Origin: Nucisporomicrobium flavum
GTDB lineage: Bacteria > Actinomycetota > Actinomycetes > Mycobacteriales > Micromonosporaceae
Direction of reading: 5' to 3'
DNA length: 64,000 nt
Assembly (NCBI RefSeq): GCF_016464385.1
Contig: NZ_JADMLH010000013.1
Location: forward strand, 62,001-126,000
Below the pieces are notes generated by a model. That model was given only the letters and a program-made list of their open reading frames with translations, made no database searches and had not been told where the DNA came from. Below, piece by piece: positions 1 through 7,642 of this stretch (the first letter of the stretch is position 1; each line of letters starts with the position of its first letter). Position numbers and translations under genes: made by a program.

Positions 1-44
1 GAGTCCTCCGACGCCCCCGCCGACCACCGCGGCAGATCGTCGTT

Positions 45-104
45 CCTCTACATCCATAGAGGGAACCCTACAGGTGTAGAGGGTGGATCTCTACGCCGGT
101 AGAG
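45..104. promoter_or_regulatory. Three operator boxes before the TetR gene
   Basis: Three inverted repeats share the pattern CTCTAC-N4-GTAGAG or a close variant. They are centred near 53.5, 73.5 and 96.5, so about two helical turns apart. The first (45-62) has perfect CCTCTA/TAGAGG arms, the second (65-83) is imperfect, and the third (89-104) has perfect CTCTAC/GTAGAG arms. The third overlaps a -10-like TAGAGT at 100-105, only 6 nt before the ATG at 112. The arrangement fits autorepression by the adjacent TetR protein. That is inference from position; the repeats themselves are read directly. Confidence 0.75.
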
Positions 105-111
105 TGTGGTC

Positions 112-711
112 ATGATCTCCACGCGGCACCGACTCGTCGCCGACGCCGCCCTCGACGTGCTGGCCGAGCACGGCTCCCGGGGCCTGACGCACCGCGCGGT
201 GGACACCGCCGCGGGCCTCCCGCCCGGTTCGACCTCGTACTACTACCGCTCCCGCGCGGCCCTGCTCAGCGCGTGCGTCCAGCGCCTGGTGGAGGACGAT
301 CACGCCGAGCTGGACGCCCTGGCGCCCGTGGTCACGGCGGCCGACCCGGAGGCTCTGAGCCGGGCCCTCGCCCAGCTCCTGCACCGGTGGCTCACGAGCG
401 GCCGGCGGCGCCACCTGGCCCGCTACGAGCTGACGCTGGAGTCCGTACGCCGTCCGGACGTGGCGGCGGACCTCCACCGCTCCGGCGACGGCCTGCGCCG
501 GCGAATCGCGGAGGTGCTCGCCGGGCTCGGTGCGGGTGACCCGCCCCGCCAGGCCCGATGGCTCGTGGCCTGCATCGACGGCATCCTCTTCGACGCGATC
601 GCGGGGGCGGAGTCGGCCAAGCCGCTGGACGCCGCGCAGCTGGACGCCGCCGCGCGAGACCTCATCAGCGCCGTGCTGCCGGCCGGGCGACGGTCACGAA
701 GCGCACGGTAG
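112..711 (+). CDS. TetR/AcrR-family transcriptional regulator
   Basis: A 199-residue regulator with a TetR-type N-terminal helix-turn-helix (about residues 8-55: a helix, then GLTHRAVDTAAGLPPGSTSYYY) and a helical ligand-binding C-terminal part with no specific family signature. ATG at 112 is preferred over the in-frame GTG at 106 because TAGAGT at 100-105 sits at leaderless spacing. The three palindromes upstream are its probable operators. No co-transcribed target is visible downstream, and a divergent target, if any, lies left of the window. The ligand is unknown. Confidence 0.88.
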   Translation: MISTRHRLVADAALDVLAEHGSRGLTHRAVDTAAGLPPGSTSYYYRSRAALLSACVQRLVEDDHAELDALAPVVTAADPEALSRALAQLLHRWLTSGRRRHLARYELTLESVRRPDVAADLHRSGDGLRRRIAEVLAGLGAGDPPRQARWLVACIDGILFDAIAGAESAKPLDAAQLDAAARDLISAVLPAGRRSRSAR

Positions 712-790
712 CCGCCATGGACACCGGCCGCCGGGGCGCCTAGCATCTGCGCACACCGCATAGACATCCGTCGACGTCTTCGCGCCACCG

Positions 791-804
791 TCGAAGCGCT
801 TCGA
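791..804. promoter_or_regulatory. LacI-type palindrome upstream of the cellulase
   Basis: A perfect 14-bp palindrome, TCGAAGCGCTTCGA, lies 40 bp before the cellulase start. The AAGCGCTT core with a central CpG is typical of LacI-family operators of carbohydrate genes, such as CebR boxes in Streptomyces. The same core occurs before the pectate lyase gene at 44072-44089. Function is inferred. Confidence 0.6.
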
Positions 805-843
805 TGATGTCGTGCGAGGGCACCCTACGACGATGGGAACACC

Positions 844-1962
844 ATGCGAAAGCGAAGAATCGCGCTCTCCGTGGCCGCCGCGGCGGCGGTCACCGCGGGG
901 ACGGGCGCCGTCACCGCCCTGCCCGCGAACGCGGCCGCCGGCTGCAGCGTCGCGTACACGGTCAGCAACTCGTGGCAGGGCGGCTTCGGCGCCTCCGTCA
1001 CGATCACCAACCTCGGTGATGCGGTCAGCTCGTGGTCGTTGGCCTGGTCCTATGCGGCCGGTCAGACGGTCACCCAGGCGTGGAACGCCACCGTGACCCA
1101 GAGCGGGTCGGCTGTCACCGCGAGGAACGCCGGGTACAACGGGTCGATCGCGACCAACGGGACCGTGTCGTTCGGGTTCAACGGCTCGTGGACCGGCAGC
1201 AACCCGGCGCCCACCGCGTTCACGCTCAACGGCACCGCCTGCACCGGCGGCGTGACCCCGCCGACCGGTCCGACGACGCCCCCGCCGACCACGCCCCCGC
1301 CCACCGGCGGCGTGCCGTCGGACGCCGTCTGGGCCGGCTCCGGCCAGTGGGACAGCTGGACCAGCAACGGCTACACGATCTACAACAACATCTGGGGCTC
1401 GGGCGCCGGGACCCAGACGACGTGGGCCAGGACGCCGAGCAACTGGGGCGTGGTGGCCAACCATCCGCGGACGAGCGGCATCAAGTCGTACCCGAACGCC
1501 AGCTACACCCTGAACCGCACGCTCAGCTCGCTGCGGACGCTCACCAGCTCGTACAACGTGACCGTGCCGGCCTCCGGCGACTACGAGACCGCGTACGACA
1601 TCTGGGCCAACAACAACGCGTACGAGATCATGATCTGGACCAACAAGCAGGGCGCGGTGGGCCCGATCGCCGAGAAGTACGACGCGAACGGCGCGGTCCC
1701 GACGGCCGCGAACGTGACGGTCGGCGGCGCCACGTGGAACATCTACCGCGGCTCGAACGGCGCCAACGCGGTGTTCTCGTTCGTACGGACGAGCAACAGC
1801 ACCTCCGGCACGCTCGACGTGCTCGCGATGCTGAACTGGCTGCGGACCAACAGCTGGTGGGGTGACGTGACGCTCGGCCAGTTCCAGTTCGGCTACGAGA
1901 TCTCCGGCACCGCCGGCCAGTCGTCGTTCACCACCAACAGCTACACCCTCGGCTTCAGCTGA
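844..1962 (+). CDS. Secreted CBM2-GH12 endoglucanase
   Basis: A 372-residue secreted enzyme. Residues 1-31 form a signal peptide (RKRR, an Ala-rich core, cleavage near PANA-AAG). Residues about 32-136 are a family 2 carbohydrate-binding module, with spaced tryptophans in NSWQGGF, SWSLAWSY and FNGSWTG and flanking cysteines. A Pro/Thr linker follows (about 138-155), then a GH12 domain to the C terminus. The GH12 retaining catalytic pair is visible as the Glu of AYEIMIW and the Glu of FGYEISG. It should cleave beta-1,4-glucan or xyloglucan outside the cell while the CBM2 binds cellulose. It is monocistronic, behind the 791-804 palindrome. Confidence 0.93.
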   Translation: MRKRRIALSVAAAAAVTAGTGAVTALPANAAAGCSVAYTVSNSWQGGFGASVTITNLGDAVSSWSLAWSYAAGQTVTQAWNATVTQSGSAVTARNAGYNGSIATNGTVSFGFNGSWTGSNPAPTAFTLNGTACTGGVTPPTGPTTPPPTTPPPTGGVPSDAVWAGSGQWDSWTSNGYTIYNNIWGSGAGTQTTWARTPSNWGVVANHPRTSGIKSYPNASYTLNRTLSSLRTLTSSYNVTVPASGDYETAYDIWANNNAYEIMIWTNKQGAVGPIAEKYDANGAVPTAANVTVGGATWNIYRGSNGANAVFSFVRTSNSTSGTLDVLAMLNWLRTNSWWGDVTLGQFQFGYEISGTAGQSSFTTNSYTLGFS

Positions 1963-2016
1963 GCATGGCCTGGGACCCGCGACGGCGCCGGCACCATCCT
2001 GCGAATCGTAAATCGG

Positions 2017-2046
2017 TTGGCCCGCCGCCGGCGGCGCTCCTAGGAT
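2017..2046 (+). promoter_or_regulatory. Promoter of the thr leader/ThrRS unit
   Basis: TTGGCC (2017-2022) and TAGGAT (2041-2046) are separated by 18 bp and end 6 nt before the ATG of the leader peptide at 2053, predicting a leaderless transcript. The spacer contains a 14-bp GC palindrome (2023-2036) that could be a regulator site or just GC-rich sequence. Assignment is by eye from consensus similarity. Confidence 0.6.
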
Positions 2047-2052
2047 CGGCGC

Positions 2053-2109
2053 ATGAACCTCAGGTCTGTGACGACGACGCCGGGACGTCCCGGCGTACCG
2101 TCGCGCTGA
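2053..2109 (+). CDS. Threonine-rich leader peptide
   Basis: An 18-codon frame, MNLRSVTTTPGRPGVPSR followed by TGA. It has three consecutive ACG threonine codons at 2071-2079 and lies between a promoter and a strong hairpin, in front of a threonyl-tRNA synthetase gene. The start is leaderless. Stalling at the Thr codons when charged tRNA-Thr is scarce would cover the left arm of the 20-bp palindrome at 2077-2096. This is the layout of ribosome-mediated attenuation (as in trp and thr leaders). The peptide itself probably has no further function. The reading frame is seen; the regulatory role is inferred. Confidence 0.7.
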   Translation: MNLRSVTTTPGRPGVPSR

Positions 2110-2161
2110 TCTGATCCAGCGACGAACGTGGCCCCGGGCGAGCTCGCCCGGGGCCTTCGTC
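2077..2161 (+). promoter_or_regulatory. Attenuator: pause hairpin, competitor stem and terminator
   Basis: Three mutually exclusive structures can be drawn. (i) A perfect 20-bp palindrome at 2077-2096 begins in the third Thr codon. (ii) CGTCG (2099-2103) can pair with CGACG (2120-2124) and CGCTG (2104-2108) with CAGCG (2117-2121). (iii) A perfect 26-bp palindrome at 2130-2155 is extended by GACGAA (2121-2126) pairing with TTCGTC (2156-2161). Structure (iii) is a GC-rich terminator candidate without a real U-tract. Its lower stem uses the same bases as (ii), so (ii) could act as antiterminator. No folding calculation was made. Confidence 0.62.
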
Positions 2162-2207
2162 GTGCCCGCGGGGCGGGTGCGCCCGGGTGCCGGACAGGGA
2201 GACCGCC

Positions 2208-3422
2208 ATGCCCGCCGATCACCGCAAGCTCGGCCGCGACCTCGACATCTTCGACTCGGACCCGCTCATCGGCGCCGGCCTGCCGTTCTGGCTGCCGGCC
2301 GGCGCCGCCGCCCGGCACGAGGTCGAGTCCTATCTGTACGACCTCGAGCGCCGCGCCGGATACCAGCACGTGTACTCCCCGGTCCTCGGCAAACGCCGGA
2401 TGTACGAGCTCTCCGGGCACTGGGACAACTTCAGCGACGACATGTTCCCGCCGATGCGGCTGGGCGAGGAGGACCTCGTCATGCGGCCCAGCCTGTGCCC
2501 GCACCACGCGCTCGTGTTCCGCTCGCGGCAGCGCTCGTACCGGGACCTGCCGGTGCGCGTCGCCGAAATAGGCGGCATGTACCGGGCCGAGCGCTCGGGG
2601 GTGCTCGGCGGGCTGACCCGCGTACGGTCCATCTCGCTCAACGACGCGCACATCTTCTGCGGCCTGCGGGACGTCGCCGGGGAGGTCGCCGGTGTCCTCG
2701 CCCTGATGCGGCAGGCGCACGCGGCGCTGGGGATCGCCGTGTCGTCGTACCAGCTGTCACTGCGCGGCGCCGGCGAGAAGTACGCCGGCGACGAGGAGGG
2801 CTGGGCCCAGGGCGAGCGCCTGCTGCAGGAAGCGCTGGACGCGGAGGGGGTGGCGTACGAGGCGGTCGCGGGGGAGGCGGCCTTCTACGGCCCCAAGATC
2901 GATGTGCAGATCGCCGACCCGGCCGGCCGCGAGTCCACCCTCGCCACCATCCAGATCGACCTGCATCAGCCCGCACAGTTCGGGCTGGCGTACCGGGCGT
3001 CGTCCGGCGCGCTGGAGCGGCCGGTGATGGTGCACCGCAGCCTCGTCGGCTCGCTCGAACGGCTCTTCGCCGCGCTGCTCGAGGCCCACGCCGGTGCCTT
3101 CCCCGTCTGGTATGCGCCCGTGCAGGTCGTCGCGCTCCCGGTGGGAGCCGCGGAACGGGACGCGGCCGCAGCGTTCCGCCGCGCGGCGATGGACGCGGGG
3201 CTGCGGGCCGAGGTGGACGACGACGGCTCGCTCGGGGCGCGGATCCGGAGTGCCGCGGGGCGCAAGGTGCCGTACGTCGCCGTGATCGGCGAGCGCGAGG
3301 CGTCCGGCGGTGAGGTGGCGCTGCGCCTGCGCGACGGCCGCCGGCTGCCCGCCATGCCGGCCGCGGAGGCCATCGCGCTGATCGGGGACGTCGCTGCCCG
3401 CCGTACCCTCGCGCTGGGGTGA
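2208..3422 (+). CDS. Short threonyl-tRNA synthetase (no editing domain)
   Basis: A 404-residue class II synthetase with only the catalytic core and the C-terminal anticodon-binding domain. The TGS and editing domains of the usual ~650-residue bacterial ThrRS are absent. The ThrRS zinc ligands are conserved: Cys97 (MRPSLCPHH), His148 (NDAHIFC) and His276 (VMVHRSLVGSLERL). Motif 2 is near 125-140 (YRAERSG...TRVRS) and motif 3 is GSLERL. The anticodon domain covers about 300-395. ATG 2208 is chosen over GTG 2187 because AGGGAGA at 2196-2202 is well spaced. It should charge tRNA-Thr but cannot clear Ser-tRNA-Thr in cis. The attenuator suggests induction when threonine charging fails. It is probably a second or resistance-type ThrRS. 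Confidence 0.88.
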   Translation: MPADHRKLGRDLDIFDSDPLIGAGLPFWLPAGAAARHEVESYLYDLERRAGYQHVYSPVLGKRRMYELSGHWDNFSDDMFPPMRLGEEDLVMRPSLCPHHALVFRSRQRSYRDLPVRVAEIGGMYRAERSGVLGGLTRVRSISLNDAHIFCGLRDVAGEVAGVLALMRQAHAALGIAVSSYQLSLRGAGEKYAGDEEGWAQGERLLQEALDAEGVAYEAVAGEAAFYGPKIDVQIADPAGRESTLATIQIDLHQPAQFGLAYRASSGALERPVMVHRSLVGSLERLFAALLEAHAGAFPVWYAPVQVVALPVGAAERDAAAAFRRAAMDAGLRAEVDDDGSLGARIRSAAGRKVPYVAVIGEREASGGEVALRLRDGRRLPAMPAAEAIALIGDVAARRTLALG

Positions 3423-3424
3423 GC

Positions 3425-4942
3425 TCAGCCGGCACGGTCCGCGACCTGGCACGCCGCGCCGCCGTGGCAGGTGGTCAGGCCCTTGAGGGCCGCGTGCAGG
3501 GCCGCGGCCCGGGCCGGCGACAACCGCCCGGCGACATTGCGCAGCTGGTACGGGTCCGACGCCCGGTTGTAGAACTCGCGGCCGCCGTCGGCGTACTCGA
3601 CGTACGTGTACGTCGCCGTCCGCAGCGCGGCGTAGTCCGGCGGGTTACCGCTGAGCCGCGACGGGCTGTCCGGGTCGCGGGGATCCGGGTCGGGGTGGTG
3701 GTGCTCGACGAGCGCCGCCTTGCGCCACGGCACCGGCCCGGCACCCGCGAGCAGCGGCACGAAGCTGCGACCGTCCACGTCGGCCGGTACGGACGCGCCC
3801 GCCAGCTCGCCGAAGGTGGGCCGCAGGTCGATGTTCGTCACCGGCTCCCGCACCACCCGCCCGGCGGGCACGCCCGGCCCGGAAACGACCAGCGGCACCC
3901 GCACGTCGGTGTCGAACGCCGTCTGCTTGCCCGGAGCCAGCCTGTACTCGCCGAGGTGGTAGCCGTTGTCCGAGGTGAACACGAGCATCGTGGACCCGGC
4001 CACCCCGGCCGCGGAAAGGCTCCGCTGCAGCGACGCCACCATCCGGTCGACCGCCTGCACGGCCTGCACCCGCTGGCGGAAGATGACGTCCAGCCACCCG
4101 CGCTGCTGCGCGCCGAGCGGCGCCCGCCCGGCCAGCCACGCCGGGGCGTCGCTGGGCAGAGCCTCGAAGGCCGGGCTGCGCGGCGCGGTCAGCCCGGGAA
4201 AGGCTCGCGCATCCCGCGGGGCCGGCGTGTACGGCGAGTGCGGCGCGTACGTCGCCACCTCCACCAGGAACGGCGTACGGGCGGCAGCGGCGTCCCGGAT
4301 GAACGCGGACGCCTTCGCGCCGACCACGTCGGTCAGGTAGTCAGCCGGTGCGGTGCCGTAGTGACGTACCTGCCCGTTCTCGTTGAGGTCATAGTCGAAG
4401 TTGCGGTACGCGTTCCCGCCGGCATGCCAGTCGGTCCAGCCCGGGGGGACGAACCGGCCCTTCGGCTGGTACTCGTTCAGATACTTGCCGAAGAAGGCCG
4501 TCCGATACCCGGCAGCCTGCAGATCCGTGGCGAACGTCGACTTCTCCAGGCCCTTGCGGTGGAACAGCCGGAACCCGCCGTCCGCGCCGTGGTTGGTGAA
4601 GATCCCGGTGTTGTGCGGAAACTTCCCGGTCAACATGGAGGCCCGCGACGGGCAGCACAGCGAATCGGTCACCGTGTAGTTGGCGAAGCTCGCACCGCGC
4701 CGCTGCATCGCCAGGACGTGCGGCATGTACCGCACGAGGTTCATGGACAGGTCGTCGGTCAGCACCAGAACGATGTTGGGCCGCCCGGCCGCCGGCGTCG
4801 TCGTCACCGCCCCCGCCGCGGCCGGCGTCGCTGCGCCCGACGACGGCGTGACCGGCCCCGGGCCGGACCGCGAGGTGCACCCGCCGGCCAGGCCGAGCAC
4901 GGCCACGACGGCCAGCACGCCGACCCGATACCGAAGACCCAT
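3425..4942 (-). CDS. Sulfatase-family lipoprotein
   Basis: A 505-residue type I sulfatase. The N terminus is a lipoprotein signal (VLGLAGGC, lipid-modified Cys22) followed by an Ala/Pro/Thr-rich spacer, so it should be anchored outside the membrane. The metal-binding start PNIVLVLTDD (55-64) and the formylglycine signature CCPSR (candidate Cys96) are intact. HHHPDPDPRDP near the C-terminal third is family-like. ATG 4942 is preferred over the in-frame ATG 4972 because it begins the signal peptide and a -10-like TAATGT lies just upstream on this strand. The substrate (aryl or carbohydrate sulfate, or phosphonate) cannot be told. Maturation would need a formylglycine-generating enzyme, which is not in this window. 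Confidence 0.88.
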   Translation of the reverse strand: MGLRYRVGVLAVVAVLGLAGGCTSRSGPGPVTPSSGAATPAAAGAVTTTPAAGRPNIVLVLTDDLSMNLVRYMPHVLAMQRRGASFANYTVTDSLCCPSRASMLTGKFPHNTGIFTNHGADGGFRLFHRKGLEKSTFATDLQAAGYRTAFFGKYLNEYQPKGRFVPPGWTDWHAGGNAYRNFDYDLNENGQVRHYGTAPADYLTDVVGAKASAFIRDAAAARTPFLVEVATYAPHSPYTPAPRDARAFPGLTAPRSPAFEALPSDAPAWLAGRAPLGAQQRGWLDVIFRQRVQAVQAVDRMVASLQRSLSAAGVAGSTMLVFTSDNGYHLGEYRLAPGKQTAFDTDVRVPLVVSGPGVPAGRVVREPVTNIDLRPTFGELAGASVPADVDGRSFVPLLAGAGPVPWRKAALVEHHHPDPDPRDPDSPSRLSGNPPDYAALRTATYTYVEYADGGREFYNRASDPYQLRNVAGRLSPARAAALHAALKGLTTCHGGAACQVADRAG

Positions 4943-4968
4943 GCATCGGACATTACGGCCTGAAGATC

Positions 4969-5715
4969 TCATCGTCGAACAGAACGACCCGGAGCCCCCC
5001 GAGGCGCGGCGGCCCGCACCACGTCAAGAGCATCGGAGTACGAGTGGAACCGCACATCGCCCCGTCGCGCCTGGCCACCCAGCGTCAACGCGATCCCGCG
5101 TACGGCCGGCAGCGCCGCCATGATTTCCGCGACATTGCCCGGCGTGAAGTCCAGGCCCACGAGCAACGGCCGCTCCCGCGCCAGCGCGTCGAGATCGCCG
5201 ACCTGGAACTCCTCGTCGAACTCGGGCGCCTTGTCCCGCAGGAACGTCCACGAATCGCGATACTCGGGCAGCACGTCGGCGCGGAACAGCGCGGCGTTGA
5301 GGCCGGGCGTGTCGGCGTACGCACTGAAGACCCACCCGGGATCGTCGTCGTGCGAGATCTCGATGCCGCCGTAGAGGATGCCCACGCCTGCCTCGTCCAG
5401 CGCGGCCCGTACGCCGGCAGGCGGGATCGCCCCGGTGATCGGCTGCACCCTCCGGGCGCCGACGGCGGACACGGTCCGCAGAATCCGGCCGGGATCGCCG
5501 GACAGCTCCATCGCGGCGACCAGGGTGGCCCGCTGCAGCGTCCTCGCGATCCGGGCGGCGTTCTCGGCAGTGACCGTGCGCTCGTCGAAGAAGCGAGGGT
5601 CGGGGGCCAGAGAGACGCCGACCAGATCGGCCCCGGCCCGTTCCAGCTCGGCCGCCTCAGCCACCGACCCAGCGCGATCTACGAAGATCAGCTCATTCGT
5701 CATACCGAACGACAT
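4969..5715 (-). CDS. TrpF-like TIM-barrel protein of unknown function
   Basis: A 248-residue protein whose pattern (SVAEAAELERAGADLVGVSLAPDPRF near the start, VQPITG mid-chain, a Gly-rich phosphate-loop-like LTLGGQ near the end) resembles the phosphoribosylanthranilate isomerase barrel. The KICGLT catalytic-cysteine motif of TrpF is not present; the equivalent strand reads ELIFVDRAG. It is therefore unlikely to be the pathway enzyme, and no trp gene is nearby. It overlaps the 3' end of the toxin-like gene by 23 bp on the same strand, implying translational coupling. The start at 5715 has a GGGCGGGA-like ribosome site; ATG 5703 is an alternative. An immunity or partner role is possible but only inferred. 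Confidence 0.65.
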   Translation of the reverse strand: MSFGMTNELIFVDRAGSVAEAAELERAGADLVGVSLAPDPRFFDERTVTAENAARIARTLQRATLVAAMELSGDPGRILRTVSAVGARRVQPITGAIPPAGVRAALDEAGVGILYGGIEISHDDDPGWVFSAYADTPGLNAALFRADVLPEYRDSWTFLRDKAPEFDEEFQVGDLDALARERPLLVGLDFTPGNVAEIMAALPAVRGIALTLGGQARRGDVRFHSYSDALDVVRAAAPRGAPGRSVRR

Positions 5716-6268
5716 TCCCGCCCAGTTCCTCAGCTCCCCGGAAGTCCCGGGGGATCACCCACGTCTTGCCGGCCGTATTCGTCGAGATCTTCCAGTATGG
5801 CGACCCGTCGGGGGTGTGGCGGCCCCCGCCGGGATGGACCTGGATGTTGGTGATCTCGGGATGTCCCTCGACGCGCACCTGCACGGCGTGGCCCGAGGTG
5901 CCCTTTTTGCGGCTCTGCTCGACGGTCGCCCGGTATCCGGCCGTGGTGAACTGATCGGCGATGTCCTGCGCCGACCGCCCAGCGACGGACGTGGGATGGC
6001 CAGTGATGTTGTCGACGAATGACCGGGCGGAAGCCGCCTCCGGGCCTGCCGAGGTCGGGCCGGCCGGCTCGTCGCCCGGCAGCCGCGAAGGGTGCGTGCC
6101 GGTGTCGCCGGTCGGCCGTCCCCGGCGGGCCGACGCGGCGGCCATCTCCTGTGCGGACGCCACACTTCCGGCGTCGCCACCGTGCGGCCTTCCCGGACGG
6201 CCCGACGGCGAGTCGCCGTAGCTCTCCCCGTCACCGTGGCCGGTGCCGTGCGGTCTGGATCGAGCCAA
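5693..6268 (-). CDS. Toxin-like protein with disordered N-terminal half
   Basis: A 191-residue protein in two parts. Residues 1-85 are low-complexity Gly/Pro/Ser/Arg sequence without a signal peptide. Residues about 86-191 are a compact domain with AQDIADQFTTAGYRATVEQS, then HPGGGRH, SPYWKIST and a final WVIPRDF segment. A short basic C-terminal module with a Gly-rich loop, a His and a YWKIST-type strand resembles C-terminal toxin domains of polymorphic toxins, perhaps of an RNase class; this is resemblance only. The best start is TTG at 6268 with GAGG about 12 nt upstream, so the N terminus is uncertain. It overlaps the downstream barrel gene by 23 bp. Confidence 0.55.
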   Translation of the reverse strand: MARSRPHGTGHGDGESYGDSPSGRPGRPHGGDAGSVASAQEMAAASARRGRPTGDTGTHPSRLPGDEPAGPTSAGPEAASARSFVDNITGHPTSVAGRSAQDIADQFTTAGYRATVEQSRKKGTSGHAVQVRVEGHPEITNIQVHPGGGRHTPDGSPYWKISTNTAGKTWVIPRDFRGAEELGGNVVRYDE

Positions 6269-6354
6269 GAAGCTTCGCCTACCTCTTCACGTCCAGCGAA
6301 AGACCTCGATGGGCCAAGGGTAGCGACGTCGGCCGTGTGCGGCGGCCCGCACCC

Positions 6355-7239
6355 TCACGAGATCGACTCGCTCTCCCGGGTGAGCAGGTGGGTGAGGCGG
6401 GCGTAGTTGTCGCCGCCGTGACCTGCAGCGACCGCGCGGTCCAGCAGCGCCTGCACCGCCCGCAGCGCCGCCGTGTCGAGGCCGCGGGCGGTTGCCGCCG
6501 CGCGGACGTGGGTCACCGCCGATGCCGCCGAGGCGATGCTGGAGATGTCGGCGGGGAAGGTGCCGGCCTCGAGGTGGCCGGCGAACCGGTCGGCCATGCC
6601 GGGCAGCAGGCCGCCGATGGCCCGGGCGTACGCGGCGAAGGCGGCCGGTGCGATGCCCTCCGCGGTGGCCAGGGCGTACGCGTGCGCCAGCCCGCCGACG
6701 GACATGGTGAACAGATCGAGCAGGGCCATCTCGTACGCGGCCGCGGCGCCGGCGTCGTCGCCGACGTGGGTGCTGGTGCCGCCGAAGCAGGCGAGCACCG
6801 CCCTGTACCGGTCGTACAGGGCGCGCGGGCCGCTGTACAGGATGGTCGCGGCCGGTGTGCCGATTGTCGGCGCCGGGGTCAGGATGGCGCCGTCGAGGTA
6901 GTCGGTGCCGTGCTGCGCGGCCCAGGATGCCATGGCGCGGGCCTCGGCGGCGGGGCCGCTGCCGAGGTTGACGAGGGTCGCCGGCGGGTTGCCGGCCGGG
7001 GCGGCGACGGTGGCCCGGAGCGCCTCGTAGTCGATCAGGCAGGTGATGACGAGCCGGGCCCGGTCCGCGGCCTCGGCGGCGGTGGGCGCGAGCGTCGCGC
7101 CCTGCGCCACGAGCGGGGCGGCCTTGTCCGGGGTGCGGTTCCACACCACGGTCGGATGGCCGGCGGCGAGTGCGGCGGTGGCGAGGGCGCGGCCCATCGG
7201 GCCCAGCCCCAGGACGGCGAGGGGGAGAAGGTCGGTCAC
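6355..7239 (-). CDS. NAD(P)-dependent oxidoreductase, imine-reductase/6PGDH-like
   Basis: A 294-residue Rossmann protein. The N-terminal dinucleotide motif is LGLGPMG, followed by VVWNRTPDKA (an NADP-type basic loop), matching the beta-hydroxyacid-dehydrogenase/imine-reductase superfamily. The C-terminal helical domain (from about 165) would form the domain-swapped dimer. The canonical catalytic Lys of hydroxyacid dehydrogenases is not obvious, which favours the imine-reductase-like group. GTG 7239 is preferred. ATG 7260 would place the start inside the operator at 7256-7271. It is divergent from the MerR gene at 7298 and probably controlled by it. The substrate is unknown. Confidence 0.82.
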   Translation of the reverse strand: MTDLLPLAVLGLGPMGRALATAALAAGHPTVVWNRTPDKAAPLVAQGATLAPTAAEAADRARLVITCLIDYEALRATVAAPAGNPPATLVNLGSGPAAEARAMASWAAQHGTDYLDGAILTPAPTIGTPAATILYSGPRALYDRYRAVLACFGGTSTHVGDDAGAAAAYEMALLDLFTMSVGGLAHAYALATAEGIAPAAFAAYARAIGGLLPGMADRFAGHLEAGTFPADISSIASAASAVTHVRAAATARGLDTAALRAVQALLDRAVAAGHGGDNYARLTHLLTRESESIS

Positions 7240-7255
7240 GAGCCGACCGTAAACG

Positions 7256-7271
7256 TTCACGTTGACGTGAA
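7256..7271. promoter_or_regulatory. MerR operator between divergent genes
   Basis: TTCACGT-TG-ACGTGAA, a perfect 7-2-7 inverted repeat, lies between the oxidoreductase (start 7239, minus) and the MerR gene (start 7298, plus). MerR proteins activate from such palindromes placed in an over-long promoter spacer. The neighbour at 7298 is the natural binder. Binding is inferred. Confidence 0.7.
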
Positions 7272-7297
7272 GGTCAAGCCATTGGTGTGCTGTCCCC

Positions 7298-7642
7298 GTG
7301 CGGATCAGCGAACTGGCTCGTCAGGCGGGGACCACCCCCAGAGCGTTGCGCTACTACGAGGAGCAGGGCCTGCTGCGGCCCGCCCGGCTCGCGAGCGGGT
7401 ACCGCCACTACGACGAGCAGGCGCTGCGCACCGTACGGCACATCCAGCTGCTGCTGTCCGCCGGCCTGAGCACCGCGGCGATCGCCGAGATCCTGCCCTG
7501 CATCCCGGACGACACGACGGTGCTGGCGCCCACCTGCCCCGAGCTGCTGGACGCCCTGGGCGAGGAACACGCCCGGATCACGCGGGCCGTCGAAGGGCTC
7601 CTCGCGGCCCGCACGATCCTGGAGCGGCTCATGCGGGGCTGA
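7298..7642 (+). CDS. MerR-family regulator of the divergent oxidoreductase
   Basis: A 114-residue protein starting with the MerR winged helix (MRISELARQAGTTPRALRYYEEQGLL). A coiled-coil dimerisation helix follows (about 75-112: ELLDALGEEHARITRAVEGLL). The effector part is minimal, with Cys in LPCIPDD and APTCPEL; two cysteines near the dimer helix could bind metal or react with electrophiles, but no known metal-binding signature is complete. GTG 7298 has no ribosome site, consistent with a leaderless message. Its 3' end overlaps the convergent epimerase gene by 14 bp. Confidence 0.88.
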   Translation: MRISELARQAGTTPRALRYYEEQGLLRPARLASGYRHYDEQALRTVRHIQLLLSAGLSTAAIAEILPCIPDDTTVLAPTCPELLDALGEEHARITRAVEGLLAARTILERLMRG

